The notes under the pieces are model-generated. The model saw only the letters and a program-made list of their open reading frames with translations, was not told where the DNA came from and did not search any database. DNA of 64,000 bases, taken from assembly GCA_015548865.1 (NCBI GenBank), contig JADMXW010000001.1:124001-188000 (forward strand). The letters run 5' to 3'. Below, piece by piece: positions 42,796 to 52,500 of the stretch (position 1 is its first letter; each line of letters opens with the position of its first letter). A program made the translations under genes and the position numbers. Origin of the DNA: Serratia marcescens. Lineage in GTDB: Bacteria; Pseudomonadota; Gammaproteobacteria; Enterobacterales; Enterobacteriaceae.

Positions 42796-44691
42796 ATGGC
42801 TATCGAAATCAACGTACCGGATATCGGTGCAGATGAAGTTGAAGTCACCGAAGTTATGGTGAAGGTGGGCGACAAAGTTGAAGCTGAACAGTCGCTAATC
42901 ACCGTGGAAGGCGACAAAGCCTCCATGGAAGTACCTTCTCCTCAGGCTGGCGTAGTTAAAGAGATCAAAGTGGCTGTCGGCGATAAAGTCGCGACGGGCA
43001 AACTGATCATGGTCTTCGAAGCTGAGGGTGTGGCAGCTGCTGCACCGGCCCCGGCGGAAACCAAAGCCGCTGCCCCTGCCCCTGCCGCTGCGGCAGCCGC
43101 CAGCGCGGCGAAAGAAGTGGCCGTGCCGGATATCGGTGGCGATGAAGTTGAAGTTACTGAAATCATGGTGAAAGTGGGCGACAGCGTGAGCGCTGAGCAG
43201 TCGCTGATCACGGTGGAAGGTGACAAGGCTTCCATGGAAGTGCCAGCACCGTTCGCGGGCGTGGTGAAAGAGATCAAAATCAACACCGGCGACAAAGTGA
43301 AAACCGGCTCGCTGATCATGGTGTTTGAAGTCGCAGGCGCTGCTGGCGCGGCGGCTCCGGCCCAGCAAGTGGCCCCGGCTGCTGCTCCTGCCGCTGCGGC
43401 GTCTGGTCCGAAAGAAGTGAACGTACCGGATATCGGTGGCGACGAAGTTGAAGTCACTGAAGTGATGGTGAAAGTCGGCGACAAAATTGCCGCTGAACAA
43501 TCTCTGATCACCGTACAAGGCGACAAAGCCTCTATGGAAGTTCCGGCACCGTTCGCGGGCACCGTGAAAGAGATTAAAGTCAGCACTGGCGATAAAGTGA
43601 AAACAGGCTCACTTATCATGGTATTCGAAGTGGAAGGCGCTGCGCCTGCTGCTCCGGCCGCCAAACAAGAAGCCACTCCGGCAGCGCAACCGGCGAAAGC
43701 TGCTGCACCTGCACCGGCTGCTGCCAAGGCAGACGCTAAAGGAGAATTCGCTGAAAACGATGCTTACGTTCACGCAACGCCTGTCATCCGCCGTCTGGCG
43801 CGTGAGTTTGGTGTAAACCTGGCGAAAGTGAAGGGCAGTGGTCGTAAAGGTCGTATCCTGCGCGAAGACGTTCAGGCTTACGTGAAAGATGCGGTTAAAC
43901 GCGCCGAGTCTGCACCTGCTGCGGGCGCTGCAACCGGTGGTTCTCTGCCGGGCTTGTTGCCGTGGCCGAAAGTGGACTTCAGCAAATTCGGTGAAGTGGA
44001 AGAAGTTGAACTTGGCCGCATCCAGAAGATTTCTGGCGCCAACCTGAGCCGTAACTGGGTGGTTATCCCGCACGTTACGCACTTCGACAAAACCGATATC
44101 ACCGATCTGGAAGCGTTCCGTAAACAGCAGAACGTAGAAGCAGAAAAACGCAAACTGGACGTGAAGATCACCCCTGTGGTGTTCATCATGAAAGCCGTTG
44201 CTACTGCACTTGAGCAGATGCCGCGTTTCAACAGCTCACTGTCTGAAGATGCTCAACGTCTGACGCTGAAAAAATACATCAACATCGGTGTTGCCGTTGA
44301 TACGCCGAATGGTCTGGTGGTTCCAGTATTTAAAGACGTGAACAAGAAAGGCATCATCGAACTGTCTCGTGAGCTGATGGCCATCTCCAAGAAAGCTCGT
44401 GACGGTAAGCTGACTGCTGGCGAAATGCAGGGTGGATGCTTCACTATCTCCAGCATCGGTGGCCTCGGCACCACGCACTTCGCGCCGATCGTCAATGCGC
44501 CTGAAGTGGCTATCCTGGGTGTCTCCAAGTCTGCGATGGAACCGGTCTGGAATGGTAAAGAGTTTACGCCGCGTCTGATGATGCCGATCTCTCTGTCCTT
44601 CGACCACCGTGTCATTGACGGTGCTGATGGTGCTCGCTTTATCACCATCATCAACAACACCTTGTCTGACATTCGCCGTCTGGTGATGTAA
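42796..44691 (+). CDS. aceF: Pyruvate dehydrogenase E2 component, dihydrolipoyl acetyltransferase
   Basis: Core of the pyruvate dehydrogenase complex; it transfers acetyl groups to CoA. The protein has 631 residues (E. coli 630). Three N-terminal lipoyl domains each contain GDKASMEV, with lipoyl lysines at 41, 144 and 244, joined by Ala/Pro-rich linkers. Next is the peripheral-subunit-binding domain ([18 protein letters not shown], about 330), then the catalytic domain with [14 protein letters not shown] near the C terminus. The three lipoyl segments also form long near-direct repeats in the DNA. Confidence 0.98.
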   Translation: MAIEINVPDIGADEVEVTEVMVKVGDKVEAEQSLITVEGDKASMEVPSPQAGVVKEIKVAVGDKVATGKLIMVFEAEGVAAAAPAPAETKAAAPAPAAAAAASAAKEVAVPDIGGDEVEVTEIMVKVGDSVSAEQSLITVEGDKASMEVPAPFAGVVKEIKINTGDKVKTGSLIMVFEVAGAAGAAAPAQQVAPAAAPAAAASGPKEVNVPDIGGDEVEVTEVMVKVGDKIAAEQSLITVQGDKASMEVPAPFAGTVKEIKVSTGDKVKTGSLIMVFEVEGAAPAAPAAKQEATPAAQPAKAAAPAPAAAKADAKGEFAENDAYVHATPVIRRLAREFGVNLAKVKGSGRKGRILREDVQAYVKDAVKRAESAPAAGAATGGSLPGLLPWPKVDFSKFGEVEEVELGRIQKISGANLSRNWVVIPHVTHFDKTDITDLEAFRKQQNVEAEKRKLDVKITPVVFIMKAVATALEQMPRFNSSLSEDAQRLTLKKYINIGVAVDTPNGLVVPVFKDVNKKGIIELSRELMAISKKARDGKLTAGEMQGGCFTISSIGGLGTTHFAPIVNAPEVAILGVSKSAMEPVWNGKEFTPRLMMPISLSFDHRVIDGADGARFITIINNTLSDIRRLVM

Positions 44692-44693
44692 TC

Positions 44694-44724
44694 GAAAAAG
44701 CCGGCCTTACGGTCGGCTTTTTTC
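44694..44724 (+). terminator. Terminator/attenuator between aceF and lpd
   Basis: AAAAAGCCGGCC, loop TTAC, GGTCGGCTTTTTT: an 8-bp stem with one G-U pair and a T-tract directly after aceF. lpd, 180 bp further on, is therefore probably read partly from its own promoter, as in E. coli. Confidence 0.85.
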
Positions 44725-44906
44725 TGATAAGCTGTTATTTGCTACAGCGATCAGTGATTAAGGACAAATCGTTAGTCGCTTGTTGTTTCAAAATTGTTAA
44801 CGATTTTGTAAACTACAGCGGCAAAGACACGTCCCGGTGGAAGAGGGCGTTAAGACTCAATAATAATGACGTCACAGACCCGCCGGAAATCAATTAAGAG
44901 GTCATG

Positions 44907-46331
44907 ATGAGTACAGAAATTAAAGCTCAGGTAGTGGTACTGGGTGCTGGCCCTGCGGGTTACTCTGCGGCGTTCCGCTGCGCGGACCTGGGGCTGGAAA
45001 CCGTACTGGTAGAGCGCTACTCCACGCTGGGTGGTGTGTGTCTGAACGTGGGCTGTATCCCTTCTAAAGCGTTGCTGCACGTAGCAAAAGTTATCGAAGA
45101 AGCGAAAGCGCTGGCGGAGCACGGTATCGTGTTTGGCGAACCGCAAACTGACATCGACAAGATCCGTCTGTGGAAAGAGAAGGTTATCACCCAGTTAACG
45201 GGCGGTTTGGCCGGTATGGCGAAAGGCCGTAAAGTGAAAGTGGTCAACGGCCTGGGTAAATTTACCGGTGCCAATACGCTGGAAGTTGACGGTGCTGAAG
45301 GCAAAACCATGATCAATTTTGATAACGCAATCATCGCCGCCGGTTCTCGTCCGATTCAGCTTCCGTTTATTCCTCATGATGACCCGCGCGTGTGGGATTC
45401 GACTGATGCACTGGAACTGAAAAGCGTTCCGGGGCGTTTGCTGGTCATGGGCGGTGGTATTATCGGCCTGGAAATGGGCACCGTTTACCACGCACTGGGT
45501 TCTCAGATCGACGTGGTTGAAATGTTCGATCAGGTGATCCCGGCTGCGGATAAAGACATCGTTAAAGTCTTCACCAAGCGTATCAGCAAGAAATTCAACC
45601 TGATGCTGGAAACTAAGGTAACGGCGGTAGAAGCCAAAGAAGACGGTATTTACGTCTCGATGGAAGGCAAGAAAGCCCCTGCTGAACCACAGCGTTACGA
45701 TGCGGTTCTGGTGGCTATCGGCCGTGTACCGAACGGTAAAAATCTCGACGCGGGTAAAGCGGGCGTGGAAGTTGACGAGCGCGGCTTTATCCACGTTGAC
45801 AAACAATTGCGCACCAACGTGCCGCATATCTACGCTATCGGCGATATCGTCGGTCAGCCGATGCTGGCGCATAAAGGCGTGCACGAAGGTCACGTGGCTG
45901 CTGAAGTTATCGCAGGCAAAAAACATTACTTCGACCCGAAAGTGATCCCGTCCATTGCTTACACCGAACCGGAAGTAGCATGGGTTGGCTTGACAGAGAA
46001 AGAAGCGAAAGAAAAAGGTATCAGCTTTGAAACTGCCACCTTCCCGTGGGCGGCGTCTGGCCGTGCCATCGCTTCTGACTGTGCAGACGGCATGACCAAA
46101 CTGATTTTCGACAAAGAAACTCACCGTGTTATTGGTGGCGCGATTGTCGGCACCAACGGCGGCGAGCTGCTGGGTGAAATCGGCTTGGCTATCGAGATGG
46201 GCTGTGATGCGGAAGACATCGCGCTGACCATTCACGCTCACCCGACGTTGCACGAATCTGTTGGCCTGGCGGCTGAAGTGTTCGAAGGCAGCATCACCGA
46301 CCTGCCGAATCCGAAAGCGAAGAAAAAATAA
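44907..46331 (+). CDS. lpd: Dihydrolipoyl dehydrogenase (E3 component)
   Basis: FAD-dependent disulfide oxidoreductase that reoxidises lipoyl groups in the pyruvate and 2-oxoglutarate dehydrogenase complexes and the glycine cleavage system. The protein has 474 residues from the second of two tandem ATGs (44907), which has the better spacing from AGAGG and matches the E. coli start MSTEIK. FAD motif VLGAGPAGYSAAFR, redox cysteines in GGVCLNVGCIPSKALLH (about 45 and 50), NAD motif GGGIIGLEMG (about 182) and active-site HAHPTLHE near 445. Confidence 0.98.
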   Translation: MSTEIKAQVVVLGAGPAGYSAAFRCADLGLETVLVERYSTLGGVCLNVGCIPSKALLHVAKVIEEAKALAEHGIVFGEPQTDIDKIRLWKEKVITQLTGGLAGMAKGRKVKVVNGLGKFTGANTLEVDGAEGKTMINFDNAIIAAGSRPIQLPFIPHDDPRVWDSTDALELKSVPGRLLVMGGGIIGLEMGTVYHALGSQIDVVEMFDQVIPAADKDIVKVFTKRISKKFNLMLETKVTAVEAKEDGIYVSMEGKKAPAEPQRYDAVLVAIGRVPNGKNLDAGKAGVEVDERGFIHVDKQLRTNVPHIYAIGDIVGQPMLAHKGVHEGHVAAEVIAGKKHYFDPKVIPSIAYTEPEVAWVGLTEKEAKEKGISFETATFPWAASGRAIASDCADGMTKLIFDKETHRVIGGAIVGTNGGELLGEIGLAIEMGCDAEDIALTIHAHPTLHESVGLAAEVFEGSITDLPNPKAKKK

Positions 46332-46350
46332 GTTTTCAGGTTTAGTCATG

Positions 46351-46383
46351 AAAATCCGGCGCTCAGACGCCGGATTTTTTTTA
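46351..46383 (+). terminator. Intrinsic terminator of lpd
   Basis: ATCCGGCG (46354-46361), 6-nt loop, CGCCGGAT (46368-46375), then a run of T. It closes the pyruvate dehydrogenase operon. Confidence 0.88.
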
Positions 46384-46431
46384 TCTCTGTTTTATCTCCG
46401 ACAAAAGCTAGCACGCGAACACTTTTCCTGC

Positions 46432-46627
46432 TCTACCCTAAATAATCCGCGTTGCAGGACAAAACGTTAACGTTTTGAACAGCGCTTGCGCTGGCCCTTT
46501 AGGGCGAGATTCATTGATGAGTCTCGTAATGCGGCAAGTGAGTGAATCCCGATGAGCTTACTCAGGTAAGTGATTCGGGGGAGTGAGCGTAGCCAACGCA
46601 TCTGCAACTCGAAGTATGACGGGTATA
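46432..46627 (+). repeat. Long ERIC variant (about 196 bp) with insert
   Basis: The left end (TCTACCCTAAATAATCCGCG) and right end (CTGCAACTCGAAGTATGACGGGTATA) are ERIC-like, and the usual core GAGCTTACTCAGGTAAGTGA is present. About 70 bp are inserted after the left arm, beginning with the perfect palindrome AAAACGTTAACGTTTT (46461-46476), then GCGCTTGCGCTGGCCC and AGTCTCGTAATGCGG. The same insert occurs in the element at 59497-59766. Confidence 0.85.
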
Positions 46628-46685
46628 TACATCGAAAATCAAAATGGTATTTTAAAATACATATCAGATTGATGGAGGAAAAGAG

Positions 46686-47675
46686 ATGGCAATCATCAAA
46701 TGGGCAATTATGGGTACCGGCACCATTGCGAAAAGTTTCGCACAAGGGCTAGGCCAGCTAAGCGATGCGGAGCTTTATGCCGTAGGCTCTCGTTCTTTGC
46801 AAAACGCCGAACAGTTTGGCAACAATTTCCCCGCGCAGAAATACTACGGCAGCTATGAGGCATTGGTACGTGATCCTGATATTGACGTGGTATATATCGC
46901 CACCCCCAACAGTGCTCATAAAGACAATATCTTGTTATGCCTGAATCACGGTAAGCCTGTACTGTGTGAAAAGCCGTTTACCCTGAATCATCATGAAACG
47001 GCAGAGGTTATCCGTGTCGCGCGCGAGAGAAAACTTTTTCTGATGGAAGGCATGTGGACGCGTTTTTTCCCCGTTTATCGTCAAATCCGTGAATGGCTTG
47101 ATGCTAACGCTATCGGCCCCGTGCGTATGGTCAGTGCTGATTTCGGCTTTCGCCGTGAAGGTCCAGCCGAGGATCGCAAAGTGGGTCTGCATCGCGGCGG
47201 TGGTGCATTGATGGATGTCGGAGTTTACCCTATCTCTTTTGCATCCTGGGTCTTCCAGCAGGTTCCATCTACGATTACCGGCGTTGCCAGCCTGTACGAA
47301 ACCGGTGTGGATGAGCTCTCTGCTATGACCCTGCTTTACCCGGATGGGCAAGTGGCGGTGCTGTCCTGCTCGATCAACACACCGACGCAAAAAGAAGCGC
47401 GAATTATCGGTAATAAAGGGACGATCGTTATCCCTGAATTCTCCAAAGCCATTTCTGCCACGTTGGCAGTGATAGGTGAAGAACCCGTTACGGTGACCTT
47501 TCCGCTTGAAGGCAATGGCTATAACTATCAGGCCGCTGCCGTCATGGCGTGCTTGCGGGCAGGCGAAACCGAATGCGAACTTATGCCGCTGGATGAGAGC
47601 TTGGCAATCATGGCGCAAATGGACGAATTGCGGCGGCAATGGGGAGTTGTGTTTCCGGGGGAGAATAAAGCGTGA
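46686..47675 (+). CDS. Gfo/Idh/MocA-family NAD(P)-dependent oxidoreductase
   Basis: The 329-residue protein has an N-terminal Rossmann motif GTGTIAKSF (residues 10-18), YIATPNSAHKD (about 70) and the family signature CEKPFTL with Lys96, followed by a C-terminal GFO_IDH_MocA domain. Members oxidise or reduce sugars, inositols or dihydrodiols; the overall pattern (MEGMWTRFFP, ALMDVGVYPI) is that of the dihydrodiol/xylose dehydrogenase subgroup. The substrate cannot be told. The start has GGAGG upstream. There are no pathway neighbours; it is the first gene of the accessory block after lpd. Confidence 0.88.
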   Translation: MAIIKWAIMGTGTIAKSFAQGLGQLSDAELYAVGSRSLQNAEQFGNNFPAQKYYGSYEALVRDPDIDVVYIATPNSAHKDNILLCLNHGKPVLCEKPFTLNHHETAEVIRVARERKLFLMEGMWTRFFPVYRQIREWLDANAIGPVRMVSADFGFRREGPAEDRKVGLHRGGGALMDVGVYPISFASWVFQQVPSTITGVASLYETGVDELSAMTLLYPDGQVAVLSCSINTPTQKEARIIGNKGTIVIPEFSKAISATLAVIGEEPVTVTFPLEGNGYNYQAAAVMACLRAGETECELMPLDESLAIMAQMDELRRQWGVVFPGENKA

Positions 47676-47751
47676 TGTAAACAGGGTCGTGCGTGCGTTT
47701 GGTCATCACGACCTTGGCCTCTCTCTAAGCAAATAAATTTTATCCGACAGC

Positions 47752-48783
47752 TTAAGCCCGAGTAATCGTAAATGCAGGGGCTTGTTTGTGATGCTCAAGC
47801 AACGTGCCCGTCAATATGGCCTCTTTTAAAATCGCATTTGACAGCTTGGTGTTTGTTAGTCTGGCGTGTGTCAGATCTGATTTAAGTAATGCTGCTCTTG
47901 TTAGATTTGCGTACCGGAAATTAGCGCTGGGGAATTTAGCTTCGACTGCACTTGCTCTGCTCAGATTGGCGTTTGAGAAATTAGCATGTTTTAAATCCGC
48001 TCTATTCAAGAGGATATTCGGTGCTTTGGCATGCGAAAAATTGGCGTCTAGACCCCTTACTTGCAGTAAATCAGCATCAGAAAGATTTGATTCTGTGAAG
48101 TCAGTGGCATTGAGTGTTGCTCTGGTCATACATGCTTTAGACAAGTTTGCTCGGGAAAAGGAGGCTCCCGTCAAGTCAGTTTCAGACAAGTTAGCCTTGT
48201 ACAAATGAGTACCAACCAATAATGATCCTGTCAGATCTGCTCCTGATAAATTGGCTTTTGACAATTCTGCACCGCTCAGATCCATATTGGTAAGATCGCT
48301 GTCAGCTAATGCGGCTTTCGTTAGATTGACATTGCGTAAATCAATTTTTCCTTCATTAGTCAATGGAGAAGAGGGAAGTGGCAGGTGATGCTGGGCTCGA
48401 AATAATAGAGACTTGCATACGTTTTGATAGATAGACGATTGAATTTCCCCCTCCGCTTTTTTACCATTTTTTTCGACCTTAACATGTATATTTGCGTCTA
48501 TGTTATTTTTTCCAGGCGGTGTGAAAGTGATGGTGTACCCTGAATGGTTGACTGTCATTACTTCTGGTATTGCTCCATCACGGGTATGGGTGATAAGCGC
48601 GTTTGTTAATTCTTGAATAAATGCACCGTGTTTTTTTTCATGAGTGCTGCGTATACCGCCAAAACTAAAAAAATTCATAATGTATTCTAATAGTGTACGT
48701 GGGGACGTTACATTATCTTTGGCCGAGTCAGTACCTATGCCGGTAACGCTAAATACTGTTTCTGACATGCTTGTGATACTCAT
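47752..48783 (-). CDS. Pentapeptide-repeat protein resembling the type III effectors PipB/PipB2
   Basis: The protein has 343 residues from the ATG at 48783 (GAGGG 8 nt upstream; the longer frame would start at TTG). The N-terminal half contains TSPRTLLEYIMNFFSFGGIR (residues 26-45), FTPPGKNN and YQNVCKSLLFRAQHHLPLP, which parallels the conserved N-terminal domain of Salmonella PipB2 and PipB. From about residue 145 to 335 it is a run of A(D/N)LxX pentapeptides (LSGAELSKANLSGADLTG and similar), which fold as a right-handed quadrilateral beta helix. There is no signal peptide, which fits type III export or a cytoplasmic role. No secretion genes or chaperone are adjacent. The function is inferred by resemblance only. 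Confidence 0.75.
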   Translation of the reverse strand: MSITSMSETVFSVTGIGTDSAKDNVTSPRTLLEYIMNFFSFGGIRSTHEKKHGAFIQELTNALITHTRDGAIPEVMTVNHSGYTITFTPPGKNNIDANIHVKVEKNGKKAEGEIQSSIYQNVCKSLLFRAQHHLPLPSSPLTNEGKIDLRNVNLTKAALADSDLTNMDLSGAELSKANLSGADLTGSLLVGTHLYKANLSETDLTGASFSRANLSKACMTRATLNATDFTESNLSDADLLQVRGLDANFSHAKAPNILLNRADLKHANFSNANLSRASAVEAKFPSANFRYANLTRAALLKSDLTHARLTNTKLSNAILKEAILTGTLLEHHKQAPAFTITRA

Positions 48784-48953
48784 ATTTTTATCCCTCAATG
48801 ATTTGAAAGGATTTATGATGGCAAATTATTTTTTTAATTCCATCGGGTGAAAGGAGGGGGATGGTTATCCTGTCAATTCCACTACCAGTGTGCCAGCTAT
48901 TGTCCCTACTGTGTGCAGTTGGCCACCAATGTGGAAGATATAATAAGAGTATG

Positions 48954-49015
48954 TATACCTTAAATAACTCGAATGCAGCTAGTGCACCTGAAACGCGGGT
49001 TATGATAGATGTATA
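48954..49015 (+). repeat. Decayed ERIC remnant
   Basis: TATACCTTAAATAACTCGAATGCAG resembles an ERIC left arm split by a few substitutions, and a short distance away TTATGATAGATGTATA resembles a decayed right arm. The core is missing. It lies between the PipB2-like gene and cdiI. Confidence 0.4.
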
Positions 49016-49063
49016 TGGCTAAAGAAAGCCACATACACCGTTGATACTTAGAATAACCTGTTG

Positions 49064-49567
49064 TTACATCTTGTTTTTACAGCGTGAAAAGGCCAGGCGC
49101 AGTGCGGCCCCTATTTCCTCCGGCGTGCTGTTATCGGGAATGATAACGTAATCGGATTCAGCAATGCCATTTCCTGACCAACCGTCGAGTCTGTCATGTA
49201 CGGAGGGTCTTATGGTGATCATGCCATTGAGTTGGCGAACTCCGCAACTCAACATGTTTTTAAACAAGGCTCTTTTTGTTTTGTAACTATAAGTATTCAT
49301 CATCTCACCCAGCCATTGGTTTAACAAAATACTTGCGTTATCACGATCAAAAAAATCATGATCATCAGGGTCGACAACTCTACTGGCTGATAATGCATTC
49401 AACAGGGTAATTCCGAGCACTTCATTGCTGCATTCTGGCGTAAGTCGATGACTTTTTACTTCAGGATCTCTTCTTAACAATCCATAACCTGAATATGTTT
49501 CAATACAATAGAAATCGTTATTAAATAGTGCACATGCATTAAGTCCTTGCTCTTGTTCCTGACTCAT
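49064..49567 (-). CDS. cdiI: Probable CDI immunity protein
   Basis: The cytoplasmic-type protein has 167 residues without signal peptide or membrane segment. Its start overlaps the cdiA stop by 4 nt (ATGA), the arrangement of toxin-immunity pairs. The sequence is rich in acidic residues and includes LTPECSNEVLGITLLNALS, VDPDDHDFF, LNQWLGEMM and SDYVIIPDNSTPEEIGAALRLA. The pattern is reminiscent of DUF1436-type CdiI immunity proteins, but that assignment is from memory. By position it should bind and neutralise the cognate toxin at the CdiA C terminus. Confidence 0.75.
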   Translation of the reverse strand: MSQEQEQGLNACALFNNDFYCIETYSGYGLLRRDPEVKSHRLTPECSNEVLGITLLNALSASRVVDPDDHDFFDRDNASILLNQWLGEMMNTYSYKTKRALFKNMLSCGVRQLNGMITIRPSVHDRLDGWSGNGIAESDYVIIPDNSTPEEIGAALRLAFSRCKNKM

Positions 49568-52500
49568 TCTTTCACCACCGTAATTTTAACTTTCACATTT
49601 TTCTCAGAGCCATAGGCTATCGCTTTATTGATTTGTTCCCACTGCGGGGTAGAGGTAGATTTGGGGATAGCGATGACCACTTCTCGTTTAGTAATATCAC
49701 TCGGTTCTAGCATCATTCCTGGTTTACTATCGCCTTGAAACTTCACCACATCATCAATATTTCCTTTTATCGATGTATAGAGCTGTTTAGGATCTTTTAT
49801 CCTGGAAGGTGTATTGGTATTTAATGTTTTAACACTGATCGCCGTTTTGGTTTTTGCATCATAAAAATCAAATGCTTTAAAGCCTTCTGGCAATCTGCTC
49901 CCCTTCGGTAACTGTGTTACCATATAGTCCTCAAAGGGATATCCCTGCTTATAATTGCCTTCCGTCCAGGACATTTGTGTTTTGGTACCGTTCTTTTCGA
50001 TACGTACCACATTACGGATATCAACCAGGCTATGCGCATTTTTTACAACCGCTTTTTCTAATGCCTTTACCGTATTTGTCGATAATTTTACCGCGCCTTT
50101 TGCAATGCCTGCGCCACCGACCAGAACGCCTGCCGCCTCTGTCGCCAGCTTACCAAATTCCAGACCGGAGTAATATGCACCATCCACTCCGGCCTTCTCA
50201 TAGTAGGCTTTCATGGTATTGATGCGGTTGATATAACCTTGTTTTACGCCAGCGCTGACCTTTGCCCAGGCATCGTCCTCGCTAATGAGTGCTTTGAGCG
50301 CATCCCAGGCTTCTCCTGGGTTGGTGGCCAGGGCAATCAGGCTTTGCGCGGTTTCAACAAACTCAACGGGCACACCGGAGACCACGCCAGCCGTAAATGC
50401 ACCATCCTGCTTGCCGCTGGTCACACCCCAACGCGCCAGCACAAAGGCTTTTTCCAGCGTGGTTTTCGCCGCGGTGATATCTTTATCCATCAACGCTTTT
50501 TGTTGATGACTCAGGTAGTTATAGCGAAAGGCATTTTCTCCGCCGGTGGCACCGCTGTGGACGCCACTGGCTTTTCCGGTAAAGGCACCACCGGCGACGG
50601 CCCCCAGGACTTTGGCCATCTGGGCTTGTTGTTCAGATTTTCTCTGCCACTCTTCAGGTTTGATCAGGTTATCGCCAAGCATCACACCCGCCAGTTCCGC
50701 TGCCAGCGCGCCCGCCGCCGCCCCTTTGGCATTTCCTCCACTAATTTCGGCAGCAACGGCAGAGACGACCGCATGGCTCACTGCTTTGCCCGGTATACCC
50801 AGGATCTGGCCGTTATCCCCAATCAGGGATGCCCCTTCCGCGTGCAGTTGGCCGCCGATATTGCTTAACAGGGCGACTTTGAAGTTATCAGTAAAACTGC
50901 CGCCCTGAATGGCGGTGCCCAGCGCAGAGCTGACGACAGAGTGAGCCGCAACGCGTTGGGCAACGCTGTTCCAGGCGGTGTTGTTGGTGACAAGCAGTTT
51001 ACTGGTGGCGGGTGTAGTGCCCCCTTTCACTGCAGCAGTCCACCCCATGGCTTTATCGAGTCCGCCCAGAGCGCCGCCGATAACCATGCTGGCAGAAAGG
51101 GATTTCACCGAGTCACTGTTACCCAGGGTTTTAAAGGTGGCATAAAGGTTCCCTTTGTTTTGTGCCAGAGCGACAGCAGCCTGTGAGGCAATTGTCGCCA
51201 GGCCTGCTTGTGCAGCGGCACCGGCGGTAGCGGAGACCATGGCGGCGGTGGATGCAGAGGCTCCAACACTGACTGCTGCGCTTCCTGCGCTGGTCGCCGC
51301 CATGCCGCCCGTCGTAACGGCTAACGAAGAGCCGTAGGTAACCGCTGCTGCGGCAACGGCGATAATGGCTCCGACGATGGGATTGAGGTGCGAGGTTTTG
51401 TGATTCCAGTCTGTGTAGCTGTCTTTAACCAGATTCCAGTTAACGTTCTCTTTGTTTTTAAGCGGTTTTAACCATTCGTAGCCTGGTGAGTTACCCAGAA
51501 TATCGATGGCCTGCTCAAGGGATTGGCCCGTTTTGGCTTTGACATCCGCAGTAATGCCTTTTGCGGCATCAACGGTGAATTTGCCTCCGGTATAAATGCT
51601 GGGCAGTACCCATTTCCCTGCAACAAAACCTTTATCTTGATGAGTGATATAGACGCTTCTGGTTTTGGTGATGGTTTGTTCAAAGCGGGTATCTTTTACC
51701 GCTTTGTAATGTATTTTTCCTGTTTGGCTGGTGAGTTTTGCGTTCTTGGCGGTGTTGATTCTGGCGGCTTCCAGCGTGATATCATCACGGGCCATCAGGG
51801 TGATATCGCCTCCGGCAGTGAATTCGGTGACTTTATTAGTGGCATTGGCTCTGTGTTTGGTAATTGTTTTTTTGCCTAATGGGCACCATCCCCCAATGCC
51901 AAAACGCCCCTTACATCTTTTCTTCTGTTCATCCCATCGATAAAATTCTTCCATAGCCTGTGCGTAGAGGAACCCGCCTTTTGCCGCGATATCTATCTCG
52001 CCTTTGGCAGCCAATTTGGTCGCCTGAAATAAAATGCTGCCGTTAGATATTACGGTGAGGTTTGCACCGCTGCTTAATTCGGTACTTTGCTGGGTGTAGT
52101 TTTCAGAACTGCCATCAATATGGACATTACGTGCTGATTCAAAACGCATATTGCCATTGCTGGATAATGTAGCATCACCGGCAGAGTGCAATTTACTGCC
52201 GTGTACGGTAAGCGCACCGTTTGCTGCCAGGGTTAACCCTTTTCCACCCTGAATATCGGCTCCCCAATGACGGTCATCCTTAGAGTTTTGTGCAGGGTTA
52301 GGAATGGCGGAATAAGGAATAGACCCTATCGCAATATTTCCCCCGGCAGATACCGTCGTGTTGTTTGCCGCGTTCGCAGTGACACCTTGCAGGTTGATAT
52401 TCCGTGCTGCATTGAGGGTGATATTGTCTTTTGCGGTTAACTGCGTGCGCATTTCCGGACGGCGTTGGAATTTAAATACATCATCATCGTTATTATTGAT

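Noticed and set aside
42796-43640. Tandem DNA repeats suggesting a duplication artefact in aceF
   Set aside because: They are the three lipoyl domains normal for enterobacterial AceF, and the total length is as expected.
45195-46349. Long open frame antisense to lpd (384 codons)
   Set aside because: This is a codon-bias shadow of lpd without protein-like features.
47684-47713. Possible terminator after the Gfo/Idh gene (GGTCGTG/CACGACC)
   Set aside because: The loop is long and there is no T-tract, so it is too weak to annotate as a terminator.
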